The notes beneath the pieces were generated by a model that worked only from the letters and a program-made list of their open reading frames with translations, had not been told where the DNA came from and did no database searches. From the NCBI GenBank assembly GCA_963969395.1, contig OZ017800.1, positions 20,802,479-20,866,478 on the forward strand: a DNA stretch of 64,000 bases, given 5' to 3'. The position numbers and the translations under genes were made by a program. Every line of letters begins with the position of its first letter. Positions within the stretch are counted from its first letter, which is position 1. Origin of the DNA: Pseudoscleropodium purum. Its lineage: Eukaryota; Streptophyta; Bryopsida; Hypnales; Brachytheciaceae. Shown here one piece after another: positions 35,366 through 49,900 of this stretch.

Positions 35366-36269
35366 TTGTGTGTGCACTCAATTTTTTGCACTATAAATTT
35401 ATAGAAAATGAACCCTCATATTTTTGTAGATGACAACATAAATTTACTACAGTACATAAGTTTTTCATGAATTTTGATGAATTTTTAATTTACTATGGTA
35501 TTTTGAAGCAATAGTTTAGAAAAATTATATCAAATGGAAAATTTATTAAAAGAATTTATTTTTTACCTCAATATGCTTTACAATGGCAATCATCATTGTA
35601 AATGTAATCATTCATATGTAAAGTTGATCATTCTATGGTAATAGGTGCTAAACTTATAATTGCAATAAAATACTCAATTGTAATAAATTTCCACAACTAT
35701 AAGATGAAATGAAAACTAGATTTTATAAGGTATACTTTGTTGATTGAAGTCAAATGCAAAAAAGATCATTTTCATTAGCATGACTTAAATTTTGGAAAAA
35801 CAAGTTTAAAATAGAAGGGAATCGAATGTTCTATATGAATTGATATTAGGTGTATTAGGGAGGAGGTAGATTTATTCATTTTGAATTTTTTTTAGGGTTT
35901 AAACTTAAAATTATCATGAGCTTATCATAGAACTAATTAGTTAAAAAATGATCTAATTACTAAATGCCTACTTGCCTATTTTGGGGTATGTGAAAGTTGT
36001 TTCATAAGAAAATATTGTTTTCAACAATGTTACAAGGATAAATCTCAAGTCCTTGATCCTTGAACCCAATTCAATGTGCTACAAAGTGACATTCGGATGA
36101 TTTCAAATAACTAAATAAGCACTACAGGATGAAGAATTTAGATTTTTCATCTTTTTTTCCTTTTAAACTTTTCAAATAAGTTTGCATTGGATGTTGGTAG
36201 AAATTACCTCAATTAAAGTAATATTGGCTTCTCTATATGAAAAGAAGTATTAAGAAAGGATTACAAAAG

Positions 36270-36560
36270 ATAATTATGGCAATCATTAGAAGATTTTTGG
36301 GACCTCTGGAAGCTTGCAAGTTATCACAATCTATAAATGCAAGGAACAGGTTGAGCACAACGGAATAACGTGGCCAAGATTTAGCCACGTCATTCCAAAA
36401 AAAAAATTCCAATTTTTTTGGCATTTGAAGAATTAAAAAGAAAAGTCTTTTTTTTTTTTTTTGACAACAGGCCATTCCCTTTGTTGCAGGAAATAGCTGC
36501 GGGGGAACATGCCTGAAATACGCATCCGAAGCCCCCCCCAAAAATCTTCTAATGTTCTAC
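36270..36560 (+). repeat. Dispersed repeat family C, copy 1
   Basis: Shares with 58300-58600 the blocks GAAGCTTGCAAG-like, GTGGC-CAAGAT-GCCACGTCA, a long A/T tract, and CCATTCCCTTTG(T/C)TGCA followed by GGGGA-ATGTGCCT-like sequence. A shorter inverted copy lies at 38040-38260. The GTGGC-to-GCCAC core is itself a small palindrome. Confidence 0.55.
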
Positions 36561-38039
36561 CTCTTCCTCTTGATTTGAGTTTTAGCCATAAATAATTTTT
36601 GAATTTGATCTCAACTAATGAAATAAGGTTTGTCATGTCTACCTTCTAATCCAATATGTTATTTAGAAAAATTCTAAAATTAAATTATATATTAAAATTT
36701 GAATAGTAGGCATAAATAATACAACAATCAATTTATTTCCTAATGATAAAATGACTTGAAATTTTGATTTGTACCATGATTTTTTGTACTACAATACATA
36801 CCTATGCAACACCTATGGTTAGTATGATGAAATTTTGGTAAATTTAAATCATGTATTGTATATGATATAAATTTTATATACTACTTTTGCAAACATTCAT
36901 ACCAATTTCAAATCTTATTAAAAAATCTGAAAATTTTATGTGATAAAAGTCATAAAATTTCACCCCTAGGAAATAAAATAAAATAATTTACACTCTATTT
37001 TGTGAAAAAATAGAGCATATAGAACAAATGACATTGAAATTGTTCACTCCTTGGTTCATTTAATCCCTTGGAAACTAATTTTTTAAATGAAATTCTAAAA
37101 TGAAATAGATTTAATAATTTCTTATTTTCTTCTACTCATCTTCTCTCTCCTCCCCCTTTTTCTCACATCTTAGCAAAATTTCAGCATCTAGGATACCAAG
37201 AAATAGAAGAAGAAACTTTTAATTAAGAAGAATCCAAAGTTTATAGTTAAAGCTTCAATTAACAATACTAATATTTTGGAAAATATTATGTAAATAACCA
37301 TGCTACTATGTTAGTGTATTTTTACAATGGAATTAGTAATTTGAAATAGTAGTAGAAAATAGAATATTTTCATTTATTATAATAAATACTTCAATAATTT
37401 TTTATTTTATAATAATAAAACTGCATTTTCTATAGTAAAGGTACATTTTCTGCAATAAACAACAATTCAATAATAAGAACAAAATTCTAGTAGTTAAATA
37501 GCATTCTAATAGTAAAACAATATTAACCTCTAAAGTTTCAAGAGTTCCCTAAGGGAAACTCTAAGAACTATGTGTAGATAATATGATCTCAATTTCTAAC
37601 AAGATTTTTTGAATATTTTTTCAAGATAAGAAAATGAATTAGGTTTTTGGGACTATAATTTTCATTTTAATTCGTGCTCACAAGCAAAAGTTATGTCGCA
37701 TTAAGCCCCAAATAGGCAAAGGTGAGTAGTAGTAAAGCACAAAAAAACTTCTGATATTTTTTTATAACATTTGTTTCTTATATCATTATATTATTTTCTA
37801 TTTGGAAAGATTTGATTCATTTGAATAAATGATGTGAAAGTTATGAAGCTTCTTGTTTTGCAAGCAATCTTAGCAAATTTATGAAAAAAAATATATCAAA
37901 TTTATTTAAGAACTCAATTTTTAATAATTTTTCAATAAAAATAAAATTTGACATGGTTTAGGGTGCTTCTTAGAACAATCTTATCATTGGAATTAATGCA
38001 TTACATGTTTTTTCAAGCCTCTAAGAGAGTATTTCAGGG

Positions 38040-38260
38040 GCGTCCCAAAAATTGTGAATACTTACAATGTTGGCCAGATTATAAAATATTTTTTAAAATT
38101 TATAGAATATAATTATAAAATATTAATTTTTTTGCTAAAAAAATATTAATTAATTAATATTATCTGATGTGGCAAGGTCTTGGCCACGTCAAATTGTTGA
38201 TGTATTAGAGTTCCCAAGACGTTCCTGAGTTCTTGACAATCAGAAAATTCATAGTTTTCT
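38040..38260 (-). repeat. Dispersed repeat family C, inverted partial copy
   Basis: TGATGTGGCAAGGTCTTGGC, then CACGTCA, and AGAGTTCCCAAGACG match the reverse complement of the 36270 and 58300 copies. The adjacent AT tract is in the expected place. Confidence 0.45.
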
Positions 38261-39879
38261 TTTGGCCTAAAAAATATCCTAATGTATTTCAAATCCATCT
38301 TAGAACTATCAATCACTTTAGTTTTTTCTTTTCTTTATACTTGCTTAAACTTAACAATTTAAAAAAACCCAGAAATCATGGGAAGTATTTTGAATTCATT
38401 TTTCCAAACTTTCAATTCAAGTTTTTAATATAGAAAATTTAAATTGTGTACTAGTACAAATTTTTTTAGGTAAGGCTTAAAGCCTTGTAATCCAATTAGG
38501 CTAGAAATTTAAAAAAATGGCTTTCTTCATGTGAAATTTTTTATATTTTGTGATTAATATGGTTAAATTTTCTAAAACATTTTCTAGGCTTTTTTATAGT
38601 AGTCAAGATCCTATGGTTGAATATACAAAACAAACAAATGTTTAAAATTTTTGTTGTTTGCATTGAAAATTACAATTTTATGTGAATTTGGAAATAAATG
38701 ACCTTAGAACTTCTATGATTAAAGATTGAGAAAAATAAATAAATCATCTTTTTAGGATGACTTAGTCACCTTAAAAATCTAATAAGAGAATCTCTTGTGT
38801 ATGTCTCACTGCAAAATCCAAGTGACCATAAAACCTTATCCATTATAATACATGTACAATTCCATGTCATATTATTATCCATTTTGAGCCTTGGTCACTT
38901 TTCATTTTTGAAGGCTAATATAAAGTGACCTTAGAGTAGCTGCTGCTTCTTCTCCAATCATAATACTCCAAATGTTTTGGCCATTGTCTTTGATCACTAG
39001 TGTAAAGAAGCCCTAATTTTTTAATAGGACTTATTGGCCATTAGCCCTTCAAGGGCCTTGCATTCAAATTTTGAACAATGGATGAATGCAAACACATTCC
39101 AAGTATACAAAAATGCATTTTTTCATCCATCAATTTTTGTGATACAAGAATTCAATCCCTTCATCTTTAATTGGAGCCAAATGTAGAAATTCAAAGTATG
39201 TCAAAACAAGTCGGAACTTAAAGAAAGACATCTATATGGCAATTATATAGCATATACATGATCTTTGACCTCTCTTTCATTGGTTTTCCTTAAATTGGTT
39301 TGATTAGGATGTATGTAGTAGCCATGGCTAAAACTCATCTTGTTTTTAGGTCTATTTACTTTAGGAGAAAACACAAAAAAATATTCCTTTCATTCTAAAA
39401 TTATTGTCCGATTATTTTTATTGCAATAAGTTTAATACTAAACTTTAGAAAGGGCTCCAAAATTCAAAGTTTGACAACGACATGAGCACACTAAATTCTA
39501 CTTATAGTTTGAAACAAGTTGAAGTAACCTTTTCTTTTAACAAAAAATCATGAACATTTTTTCCAACCAGAAGATCATTTTGGAATGAAGGGAGTATTAT
39601 TTACTACTAGATGGTCAAATTTGGAAAATCTAAATTCACATTTGGTTCAAAGACCGAAAATTTAGGAAAGAAGAGTTTTGTTTTGCATTTATCCCCTTTT
39701 ATCCTCCAAAGGTGAAAAAAACCCTTAAGACCATATTAGTGTCAATTAGGAAAAACTAGATGCTAGTTCAATGTTAGTTGGTGGAATTGAAAACCCCCTG
39801 TTTTGCAATTCAAAAATGTCAAAAGAAAACTACTAAAAAAACCTATTGAATAGAATTTCTATTTCAGAATTTTTTAACT

Positions 39880-40090
39880 CAAAATATAATTATTATGAAT
39901 TTTTTAGCTGATTTGTGTTGTACAACCTATACCAGTCATATAGACTTTTCTATTTCCAACCATAGGCTGGTTGCAAATCGACCAGAAGTTGATTGCAGTA
40001 TTGAGAGCCTCGCAACCAATCATCATGCACCACGACTACTTTGGGAACCATGTCACAACTTTACAAAAATGGAACAACCTACAAGCTGGA
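39880..40090 (-). repeat. Dispersed repeat family A, copy 3
   Basis: Its reverse complement aligns with 6131-6350: shared blocks are CAATACTGCAATCAAC-like, GATTTGCAACCAGCCTATGG and TTGGAAATAGAAAAGTCTAT. It is the best-preserved partner of copy 1. Confidence 0.55.
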
Positions 40091-40617
40091 AATGAGGGGT
40101 GATCACAAAACCATCCGCTCACTTACAAGACAAGACATATAGTAGTATGAAGATTGCATAAATAAACATACCATACAATATGTTGTCTCTCTGCATCCCC
40201 CCAAAAAATAATTATATAAAAAATTTCCATTCCATGATTTCAGTGCCGTAGCACAGGCAAGACAGGACTGATCCCACCTCCTTGAAGTTGGTTAAGTTTC
40301 CCTCTCGAAGCTTCGAATGCAAGTGACGTTGGTTTGGTTGAAGTTTCGTACGGGACACTAGAAACGAAAAATTGATGCCTGCAGACGGAAGAAGGCGGCA
40401 ACCAACACACACAGAGACAGTCCTTACCTTAACGTAGAATGACACAACAATGGTCATGGATTTGGTTCCTACTGTACTGCTAGCTACCACATGTGAGATT
40501 CTGTATGAGCGTATTCAATCTATTTTCACATGAAGTTTCTTCACTTTTCTCACTTGCGGAAAAACTGGAGAGAATTTCAAAAAAAAGAACTAAAAAGAAG
40601 AAGTGGTGTGTAACGTC

Positions 40618-40840
40618 GAAGCACCCACAACCAAATCTGTACCCAATGGTGTCACTTTCTAAGTAAGGCAATTGATTCTAGAACCCAAGTTTTTAGGTTG
40701 ACTGTAGATAGCTTATCATTTGGGTCAACAAACAATAAGCTATCTTACTATGGTCTACCCCTAGATTTTAAGTTTTGGAAAAACTACCATAATGTTTAGA
40801 AAGTGATGCCTTTGGATACAAATTTAGTTGTGGGTGCTTC
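40618..40840. mobile_element. MITE with 43-bp terminal inverted repeats
   Basis: GAAGCACCCACAACCAAATC at the left end is repeated inversely at the right end, and complementarity continues to CACTTTCTA (43 bases with about seven mismatches). The interior has a nested stem (GATAGCTTAT with ATAAGCTATC). Total length is 223 bp without an ORF. No clear target duplication was found. Confidence 0.65.
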
Positions 40841-40955
40841 TATTATATTAATTTTTTTGATCAATTAAAGAATTTTGATTATTTTCTTCTTTAGAAATCA
40901 GAAGTTATACTAAATGTCACTTTGAAATGGAGCATATGAAAGTTTGTGTGCCATC

Positions 40956-40999
40956 TTTTGGGTGGATAGTGACTCACAATGCTCACTATCCACCCAAAA
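40956..40999. repeat. Perfect 17-bp hairpin
   Basis: TTTTGGGTGGATAGTGA and its exact inverse are separated by ten bases. It lies just upstream of the second satellite-bearing repeat. Confidence 0.75.
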
Positions 41000-41079
41000 A
41001 GTGACTCACATTTTTGGGTTTTAAAGATTTTAAAATTTTCATTTGCAACCCCCCACTTCTCCCTCTCCCCTCTTGTAAC

Positions 41080-41480
41080 TTTCAGAAACCAATCTAGTGA
41101 CAATCAATATGGGATAATTTCTCCCGTATTCATTATCCAATATTATATTCATAATCGGTATTGTATTTGTATCTAGTATCCATATTCAATATTCATCCTA
41201 TATCCATATCCGATATTATATTCGTATCCAGTATCTATATTTAGTATTCATCTTGTATCCATATTTGGTATTGTGTATGTATTTAGTATTCATTTCATAT
41301 TTCATATTTGGATGGCTCTGATTAAATCTCACAAGATCAATGGCTTGTGATTTTTTGAGAAATCAATGGCAATTTTGAGGATAATCATTTTTTCTAAAAA
41401 AAAAACTCAAAGACTTGTAAATTTTTTGAGAGAGGATAGGGAAAACTAATGCAAAACAAGGGGGAGCCATCTTTTGAGAG
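41080..41480 (+). repeat. Dispersed repeat family B, copy 2, with GTATCC satellite
   Basis: From 41110 to 41310 units such as CCGATATTATATTCGTATCC and AGTATCTATATTTAGTATTC alternate with a period near 20-25 bases. Flanks share AGATCAATGGC and TTGTAAATTTTTTGAGAG with copy 1 at 13600. Confidence 0.55.
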
Positions 41481-42989
41481 GATGGTATGAAGGACTTCGA
41501 AGTGTGACTACATGGTTATACTAAGCTCTATTGGTATTGGATTAACATTGAAATGCCTTTGAGTAGAACCCCAAATTGTTTCATGAATGGTCTAACTTTA
41601 TTATTTAGCTTGTTTTTAATGAGAAATGAATGATTCTTATTTGAATGTTTTGGGGAGGGTTCTTTGAATGTGTTTGCAGCATTTGGTAATAGAAAGCCTA
41701 TAGTTGGGGAACTACAAAATATTCTACGAGAAAAGATGCTAAATTCACATATAGTCATAGAAGATCATGTCTTTCCAGACTCTTGTAGCAATGAAGCTAG
41801 TTCATTACTAGTAGGTGACAAAAATAATGATTTAGTGGATGAAAAGTTTTCACTAAGCTTGTTTTGAAATTTATCATAAGTTCAATTTTTTAATGAAGTA
41901 ATATTATATAAATTTTTTTCCCTTCATGAATACTTAAGCAAGCTGTACAATTTTGTAACAAAAATGGGTATACAAAGTAACAAAATATGAACTATTGAAC
42001 TTGTAACAATGCAATGGCCTAAAAAAGTCCAATGGATGACTTTTCCAATGAGTGTACAAATGAAGAATGCACTTCTTGGTCCCCCAAATCACATCATTTT
42101 CAAGTGATTATCTTGGTCATAGGTTGGCATCCTTCCATAATTATTTATTCAACTTATTTCAACTTCAATAGTGAGCAAGTGGGATGGTTCTAAAACCATT
42201 GAATCGATATTTATGGATTCCCAAAAAATGTTGCTTGAATCATCATGAATCATGAATATGGGTACTAACTTCAATATTTCTTGGGCTTATTGGAACAAGA
42301 TGTATGTAGAATAGGGTCCAATAATCTTTTAAACTCCGTGTTTTGCCATTCAATTTTTTTTTTTGCATAATATAGAGAGAAATTATAATTTTTTGTTTTG
42401 TGTAGTTAACACTCAATTCATATGCAATTTCAATCAAGCATATGAAATTTGAAGTTCAAAACAATAAAATTCCATTTTGGCATATTTTTCAAGTTAAATT
42501 TTTATGGTTTTACATAATATTTTATTGAAAACAATTAGTCCAAAATTTTTAAAATTCAATTGCATAGATATGTAAGGAACATCTATACACACCTTTCATA
42601 TTAAAAAACACCCCATTAAGCATCAAATCTTGTAATCTAGGAAGAGTTCAATGTGAGGTGTTATATAACCAAACTTTGTAAAATAAATATCCTTATATTT
42701 TAACTAGATTGTGCTATTTGACCCATATACTGTACATAATTTTATACATTTGAGTATGATGGTACAATTACCTTGCCAAAATCCAATTACAATAAAAGAT
42801 ATCTATTTTCCAAAATTAGATGTTGTTACCTGATCATTGAAATCTCTATGGAAGGAATTGTGAAACTTTTTGGACATGCTTGTTGGAGGAAAGATGTGCA
42901 TACAGATGTTTCCTACATATCTCTTCAATTGAATCAAAAAAATTTATCACCAATATTTTTCAATGAAATAGCATGTAAAATCATGAAAA

Positions 42990-43948
42990 TTAACCCCTCA
43001 ATGTCCAAATTGCAGGGTTTTTTTTGCAACATAGCAATTTTGGGTACTTCATTATGAATGAAATTTTTTTTCTTTGAAATTTTCACACAACAAGTGCCTA
43101 AGGAGTAGCTTTAAAGTGCAATAATTTTCATAACTTTTGACTATATGGTTAAAAAATTATTGTATAGTATATAATTTTCAATACTCGGCAGGTAGTCCAA
43201 AAATTTCTTGAAAAATCAATTTTTTAAGAAATTTGAAATTGATATTCTAGATTTTTATACACATGGAAAGCTTTGAATCATTTCATTTTGATTAATGAGA
43301 TGAAAGTAATAAGGAGTTTTAGTTTGTTACCCATGGGGTGTATTCCCATTTATTTAGTTGGTGATGTGTGAACAAGTGGTTTCTAATCAACTATAAATTC
43401 AACCTAAAATTTTGAGCATTGTTTGATAATGACTATAGGTTTCTATTGCCAAAATTTCCAACTCAAATAAAATATGAAATGATTTCTAGAAGAGGTTGAA
43501 AATGAACTAAAATGGCATATTTTTCAATTCAAATATTTATAGAGAACACATTTAGATTACCAATGCATCAATATTCAACTCAAAAAGAGCTTTCAATAGA
43601 GAGTTATTTTAAACAATTTTTTGTTCATTTTTTAAACAATTTTTTCTTATATAATGCATGGGTGTTAAAGTTATTTTCCTTTTCTATAGTGTATCTTTTT
43701 ACTTCAAAAATTTGTAACTAATTATTATTAACAAATAAAAATATCAATAATTCATAGCCTAAACTTTCAAAGTAAAAAAAATCTATTCATATTTTTATTT
43801 ATTTAAATTTCAGAAAGTATATGGAGATTGTATGTTTTGTTTGCACATGATCAATTGTAGTAGAACTAAATGCATCGCCAAGGTTTGCTAGCAATTATGA
43901 ATTTTCTACTTTAAAATAAAATTTGAAGTCCTTTATTTAACTAAATTT
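42990..43948 (-). repeat. Long inverted repeat, right arm (family D), interrupted
   Basis: 42990-43350 and 43901-43948 are inverse counterparts of the left arm at 34937-35365. The 550 bp between them (43351-43900) has no counterpart in the left arm and may be an insertion here or a deletion there. Confidence 0.55.
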
Positions 43949-46900
43949 TTGGTATTTTTAGAGAAGATAATATTTTATGATGTAGATTGTTTATTACAAT
44001 GTTCATTACAAACATTGGGATTGGCATTTTTCAATTCTATAACAAAATTCTTAGCAATTTTGAATCATTTTCTACTTCTTTCTATTTACTATTTTTGCCT
44101 ACATGTTGTACAATTCCAAATGATGTAAAATTTTCAAGCATGAAGCCAACTTGCCTTGAAGAATGAATCCAAAGAAGCACCACCATTTTAAACATTTTTT
44201 GCAAATGAGATCTTGTGTCAAAGTGCAACTACCCGATTTTTTCCAAGGTAAACAAAAGATTTTTGTCATTTCAAATGCTAATATCTTGCAATCTACATGG
44301 TAAAAATTTCTAAAACTCTTTCTATAATTTTTCAAACCAGTGTATTAAAAGATCCTATAGTTATATGTGTCCCAAATAATTTTTTTGTCTAAAATTTGGT
44401 ACTTATATTAGAAATGGCAGTTTCAGAGTGTTTTTGGTGAAAACCTAATCCAAAACATTTAGAGGTTAAATGAATAAATTCACAAGAAATAGAGGGGTTT
44501 TGTTTTGAAAATTGAAATTTGATATACTTGATTGGGATTTTGTAAGAACTAAATGTCAATTATGCAAGACAAAAAATGCCAATTACATTCTATATTATAC
44601 AAAATTCTTTAAATGGCACAACAAGCAGTTTCTACTATACAGTTGTACACTTTTACATAAGATCACATAGTTGACCCATAGTTACCCACATTTCCTTCAA
44701 CTAGCAATACCAACAACATATATTTCATTAAAATGGCACCATTTTTCCGCCATTTTTCCATTAATTTTCTAGTCTAAGTGATATAGACTTCAAACTACAT
44801 CTCAAATCCGAGGTAAACAGTTTCAACTGCGCGTTCTGAACCTAAAAGTGCAAAGTTTATGGAATGCCGCCATTTTAACAAAATATCCGTTCAATGCTAG
44901 TCTTTGATCATCGATGTTGATAGAGTAACACTACTAGTATCCCACATTTCAATCGAAGCATGTTACAAGAACTAGTCTTTGATCGATCGATCTAGAATTA
45001 ATGTTGATCCAACATTGTCAAGCATGTTACAGCGCAGGAACTGCATGCGATAGCTAGTATTTGATCTCATCTTTGATCTAGCATGTTGACAGAGTAACAA
45101 TCATCTAGCTGGTAGTGTTTTAGAGATTCTCAAACACGTTTCATGTTCATTAATTATGCAGTAGATTTGAAGTTGAAAACCTGAATATCCAACAATAAAA
45201 TCTGAGTCAGCCTCCATCGATCAACCTGATCAAAATTTCGTACCAATACTCCGCATATGATCGACCACTGATAATTATGTTGAAATCAGATCACTTTGTA
45301 CATTTGATATACGCTTCATCGATCTACATTTGTATGAACATATGGGAACGTGGTCAATTGATATTGATGCTTGCTTGCTTGAAACTAGCTACTGTAGTTC
45401 TTCAGTTGATTGGATTTGAAGTTGGTCTATGACTTGGAATTTACGGTACTGTAATCTTTACAATTGTAGAAACTCATGATCCTGGAATTGCAACTCATGC
45501 TTGGATAGGTTACCAGAAAATTATATTCCTGCATTGAGGTACGTACGACACATGCAATTGACAAAGATGGTTTCAAAATGATCAAAAACATATGCGAAGA
45601 TGATCAGTAAGTTCTCGATCTAGCTATTCAAGTCAATCACACGTACCAAAAGAAATGAATGTTTCCAAGGCATGATCGAGAAGTCCAAGCAATCATATAT
45701 AGAGCAAGTGAGATCAGCTGAGTATCCAAAGAAATCAAAGCAGAGAGCAAGAATTAACAGAAGAAGGTTGCATGGTCGACGTACCAAAGAAAGAAGTCCA
45801 CGGAGCTTGTACGTCTTGCTGCAAATTAAAGAAGAAACTCATATAAGTCTGTGTTGAAGAAGCATCTCCAGGGATCGACTACAAAGAGCAGAAGAGAAGG
45901 CGTGGCACTTACACCGATTGACTTTGACGTATTATACCATGAATTCATTGAATTATTACTAAAGGAATGAAAAACTATCCAGTGATGAATTGGTGTCAAT
46001 TGGGGATTACTATTGCACAATTTTATGAGTGGTTGGAGGTTGAGTTTGATTTGGAAGTAGACAAAATTTCAGTTGAAATAATTTGAAGTTATGAGTAGTG
46101 CTCCCAGGGAAACTTTGTGCCATTCTAGGCAATTACATGCACCATGTTCCTGTTGAAGGTTTGCAAAACTTCATTTTTGAACTCCTTTTGCACCATTGAT
46201 GGACAATAGTTTGACATTTAATGGAGGTATGTATGGCCTTGAATAGCACCCTATTGCTTTGAGCAGTAGAAAATCATATCTAATTTAGTTTTAAGTCTAA
46301 AAATTACAAATCAAATTGTGATGCCGGATGTGTCTCACTCTCTTCTATCCCTGAAAATTTGTTAGAAAATGCTTTGATCCACATAGAAGAGATCCTAACA
46401 CTAGAAGAAGCTTGTGTTTTTTGTTTTTTTAATGTTTTTAGAAGACAAGCACATTTCAAAAAACACGAGATCTAATATGCAGTAGTGGTTATAGGAGGCT
46501 AAATTTAGTTGGATGTTTCTAAGAATGTGTGTATGTCACATGTATAACAAGTTCATGATTTTTGCAATGGGTATGTTTAGTGAGACAGTAAAGAAAACAA
46601 ATGCATATTTTTTTTAACATCCAAAAAAACACTGACTTGCCATATTGGCAAGGAGGGTTCGTTTCACTGTGGGTAACTTAAGAAAAGTTACTGTGGAATT
46701 AGGTCAAACTCTACCACATTGTGTAAAATAGAAAAGAAGGGTAGTTCCTTCCTACCTTTTCAAAAAGACTTGCATGGATAGATGTAGAACTTGCGGTTTT
46801 TCAACATTTCCATTATTACTTTCAATATAATACAAATAGCATAAATAAGAGACTCTAAAGAACTAGTCTAATGTATTAGACCTTATTTTCTCTTCATTGA

Positions 46901-49900
46901 TATTTGTTTTTGGAGTCTTTATATATAAAGGGAAATTCTACAAATTTTGTGCTCACTTGTTGCATATTCCTTTCTCAACTACATTTTTAATTAAATTTGG
47001 TAATTGTTGTACATACTTATATTTTAAATGTCTTCTTAAATAGCAAGTGATATTCATAGTATGGTCATAAATTAGTTTTTCATTTCACAATGTACATTTT
47101 CGAATTTCACATGTGACAATATATATGAATGATATAATAATAGCAGAAGACCTACCTTATACTATGTAATTCCTTATGATTAGACATTGTAATTTATGAA
47201 TAATTGAATGCAATTTATGACATATATTTAAAAAAGGATGTGTAGCATGCATACATATTTCACTATTAACTAATGACAAAAATAATATTTCATGTATATA
47301 CATGTGCATTCAACAAATGATTGCTCTGAAGGTGTCCCATGTTAAACTACTTCAAAGACTCTCATGAAAGGCCAACATTTGTGAACTTATGATTCAATAA
47401 TGCAATATTAAGTTCAAGATAGCAATGAAAGTTACCTCCAATTGTAAGTAATATGTCATCATTGAAGTGAAGAACGTGTGTTAAACCTTAATATTCCATT
47501 GTCTCCTTTGGGAAGAAAATGAATTTTGGGCTTACTACTACAGTCTCAATATTCATCATAATAATTTGAAACTTGTTGTAAAGATAGAAAAACATAGTAG
47601 CTTTCCAAAAGTTCAATTTTTATTTCAATCGGTGCCTAGGACCTAAAGTTATGGGACAAAAGGTCCTTTTTTTAAGGTACAATTGGCAGAAACCTTCCCA
47701 GCCTAAATTCGTTTTAAGACAAATTTTTTCTCATACATTATAATTTTATCTATATGGAAAGCTTCAATTCATTGCATTTAGAGTTGTTATCTGAAAATCA
47801 TGAACAATCTTATTTTTTGGGCTATAAAACATCTTCTTAGAATCTTAATTTATAGGATGCATTTTTGAGTTTAGTTTCTAGAAATTTTAAGAGGAAAATT
47901 ATTTAAGAAGGTGAAGTTTGCTTGCTAAAACAATCTCAACTGTTAGAATTAGTGCTCCAATTCCATCTTAGAGCTATTAATAATTCAGTTTCTCTTTCAA
48001 TCTTGGACCTACTTCTACTTAACAATTTTTTTAAGAATGAAAATGATTTCTCTTTTTAAATATTTTTTGTAGACTTCGAATTCAATACTTCAATATAATA
48101 TTTCTTAAATTTAATGTCTATAGTGCAAAGAAATTCCACAAATGGTAGTCATCTTCATTTGATGCAAGCTATTATTCAAACAATCTTTGATTTTCAACTT
48201 TGAATGTTAATATCTTCTAATCTATTTAGTCACAAAATTTTAACCACATAATTTGAGACAAGTTTAGTGCAAGAACCTATAGTTTGATTTTTTAAAACTT
48301 CTTTTTAGATTTTCTTGGATGAATATAGCTGAACTTTCAATATTGAGCCATTTTCGACAAAAAATTAGCCTTGAAACTTTAGGGACAAAATCTATTTTTT
48401 TAACTTGGAACATGCAAAAATATTGGCCTTGGAATTTTTAGGGAAGTTATTTTAAATTATGCTCCATAATTTATAGAGTAAAACATATATATTTGTGAAA
48501 TTGTGGTAACTGCTATTTGGAACACATATGTTTGCATTATAGGAAATATTAATTTTTTTTCTTCAAGCACTATAATTTTGGAATTGAAAGATAGTTCCAA
48601 ATAACATTTATTATTTTTGGTTGAAAATGGAATTAGTATTGGAATACAATGACTTCTAGAATTAAATTTTTTTTTTTAAATATTTTTATCATAAATCAAT
48701 TAGAAGATGGATTATATGTGTGCAAATGCAAGTTTAGAAGAATCTAATTGTAAAAATATACAATTGAATAGTGATGAAAAATGCAAGGATAGAATATACT
48801 AAATATTGCTTTAAAAACATAGTTTTAAAATTTATAACTTTTTAAGAAGAAAACCTATATCTCACATTTAGAGATGCTCATTTTGAACCATTTGCATATT
48901 TGATAAATTTGATAAATAAAAATTGTGTTCTTTACACATGCACCAAGGTGCAATAATTTGATAATATAAAGAAGCTGAAAGCTTAGCTATTTTATGAGAA
49001 TTTTTTTGGATGTTTTTTTAGTATAATTATTGTTTATATCTTCTTCCAAACAACAAAGAAAATTGGAAACAAAACAATGATTTTGCACTCACTTCTATTG
49101 TATGTTGCACTTATTACATTTTCCATTGAGGGCTTTAAAATAATTGAATTGCAAATAGAATAGAAGATGTTGCACTTTTATATCATAGCCATGTTCAATA
49201 TTTCTAGCGCAAATTCTTCTTTGCATGTTTAGAAACAATTTTGTTATCATCTTAGAATTCTATGAAGCAATTCTTCTTCTATAAATTAAAATTCTATCCA
49301 ATTTCATTATTTCATTAATAAAAAATTATTTGTCAAATTTATGTAAAGTAATAGTATTGTAAAAGTAGATATTCACCTTTTTCTATTATGTTTATGACAT
49401 GTAAAGCCAAAATGCAAAGGCACCAAATTTTGGTATTGACAAAATTTTAAAGTAAAAGAAATTCTAAAGTATTCACTATTTTAATTAGTTATTTTTAAGA
49501 GTGATGTCTTCTTGAAGTGTAGCTTTAACATTAAACATTTGATTTTGATAATCAATGATTATGATTTTTCAATTCAACATTTTGCTCAAGGGTGTCTGCT
49601 TCAAATCTTCATTTTCTATTGTTGAAGGCTCTTTTAAATTAGCGTGATGTGAAATACATCTTGTAGAAGAAATCACAATAGATATTTGATTTCACAAGAT
49701 GTATAATACATTTGAAGAAATTGAGAGAATTCTTAGAGCTTACAGTTATTGTTGGCACCAACATTTTGGATTTGATTTGGGACAAGAAGAATGATAGAAA
49801 GACTACAAATGACCTGCACACATTAGCAAGGGCTTAAGATTTTACTACAAGTAAATTTATAGAAATTCTTGGGGGCTAAGGTAAGACGATTACCATGTAT

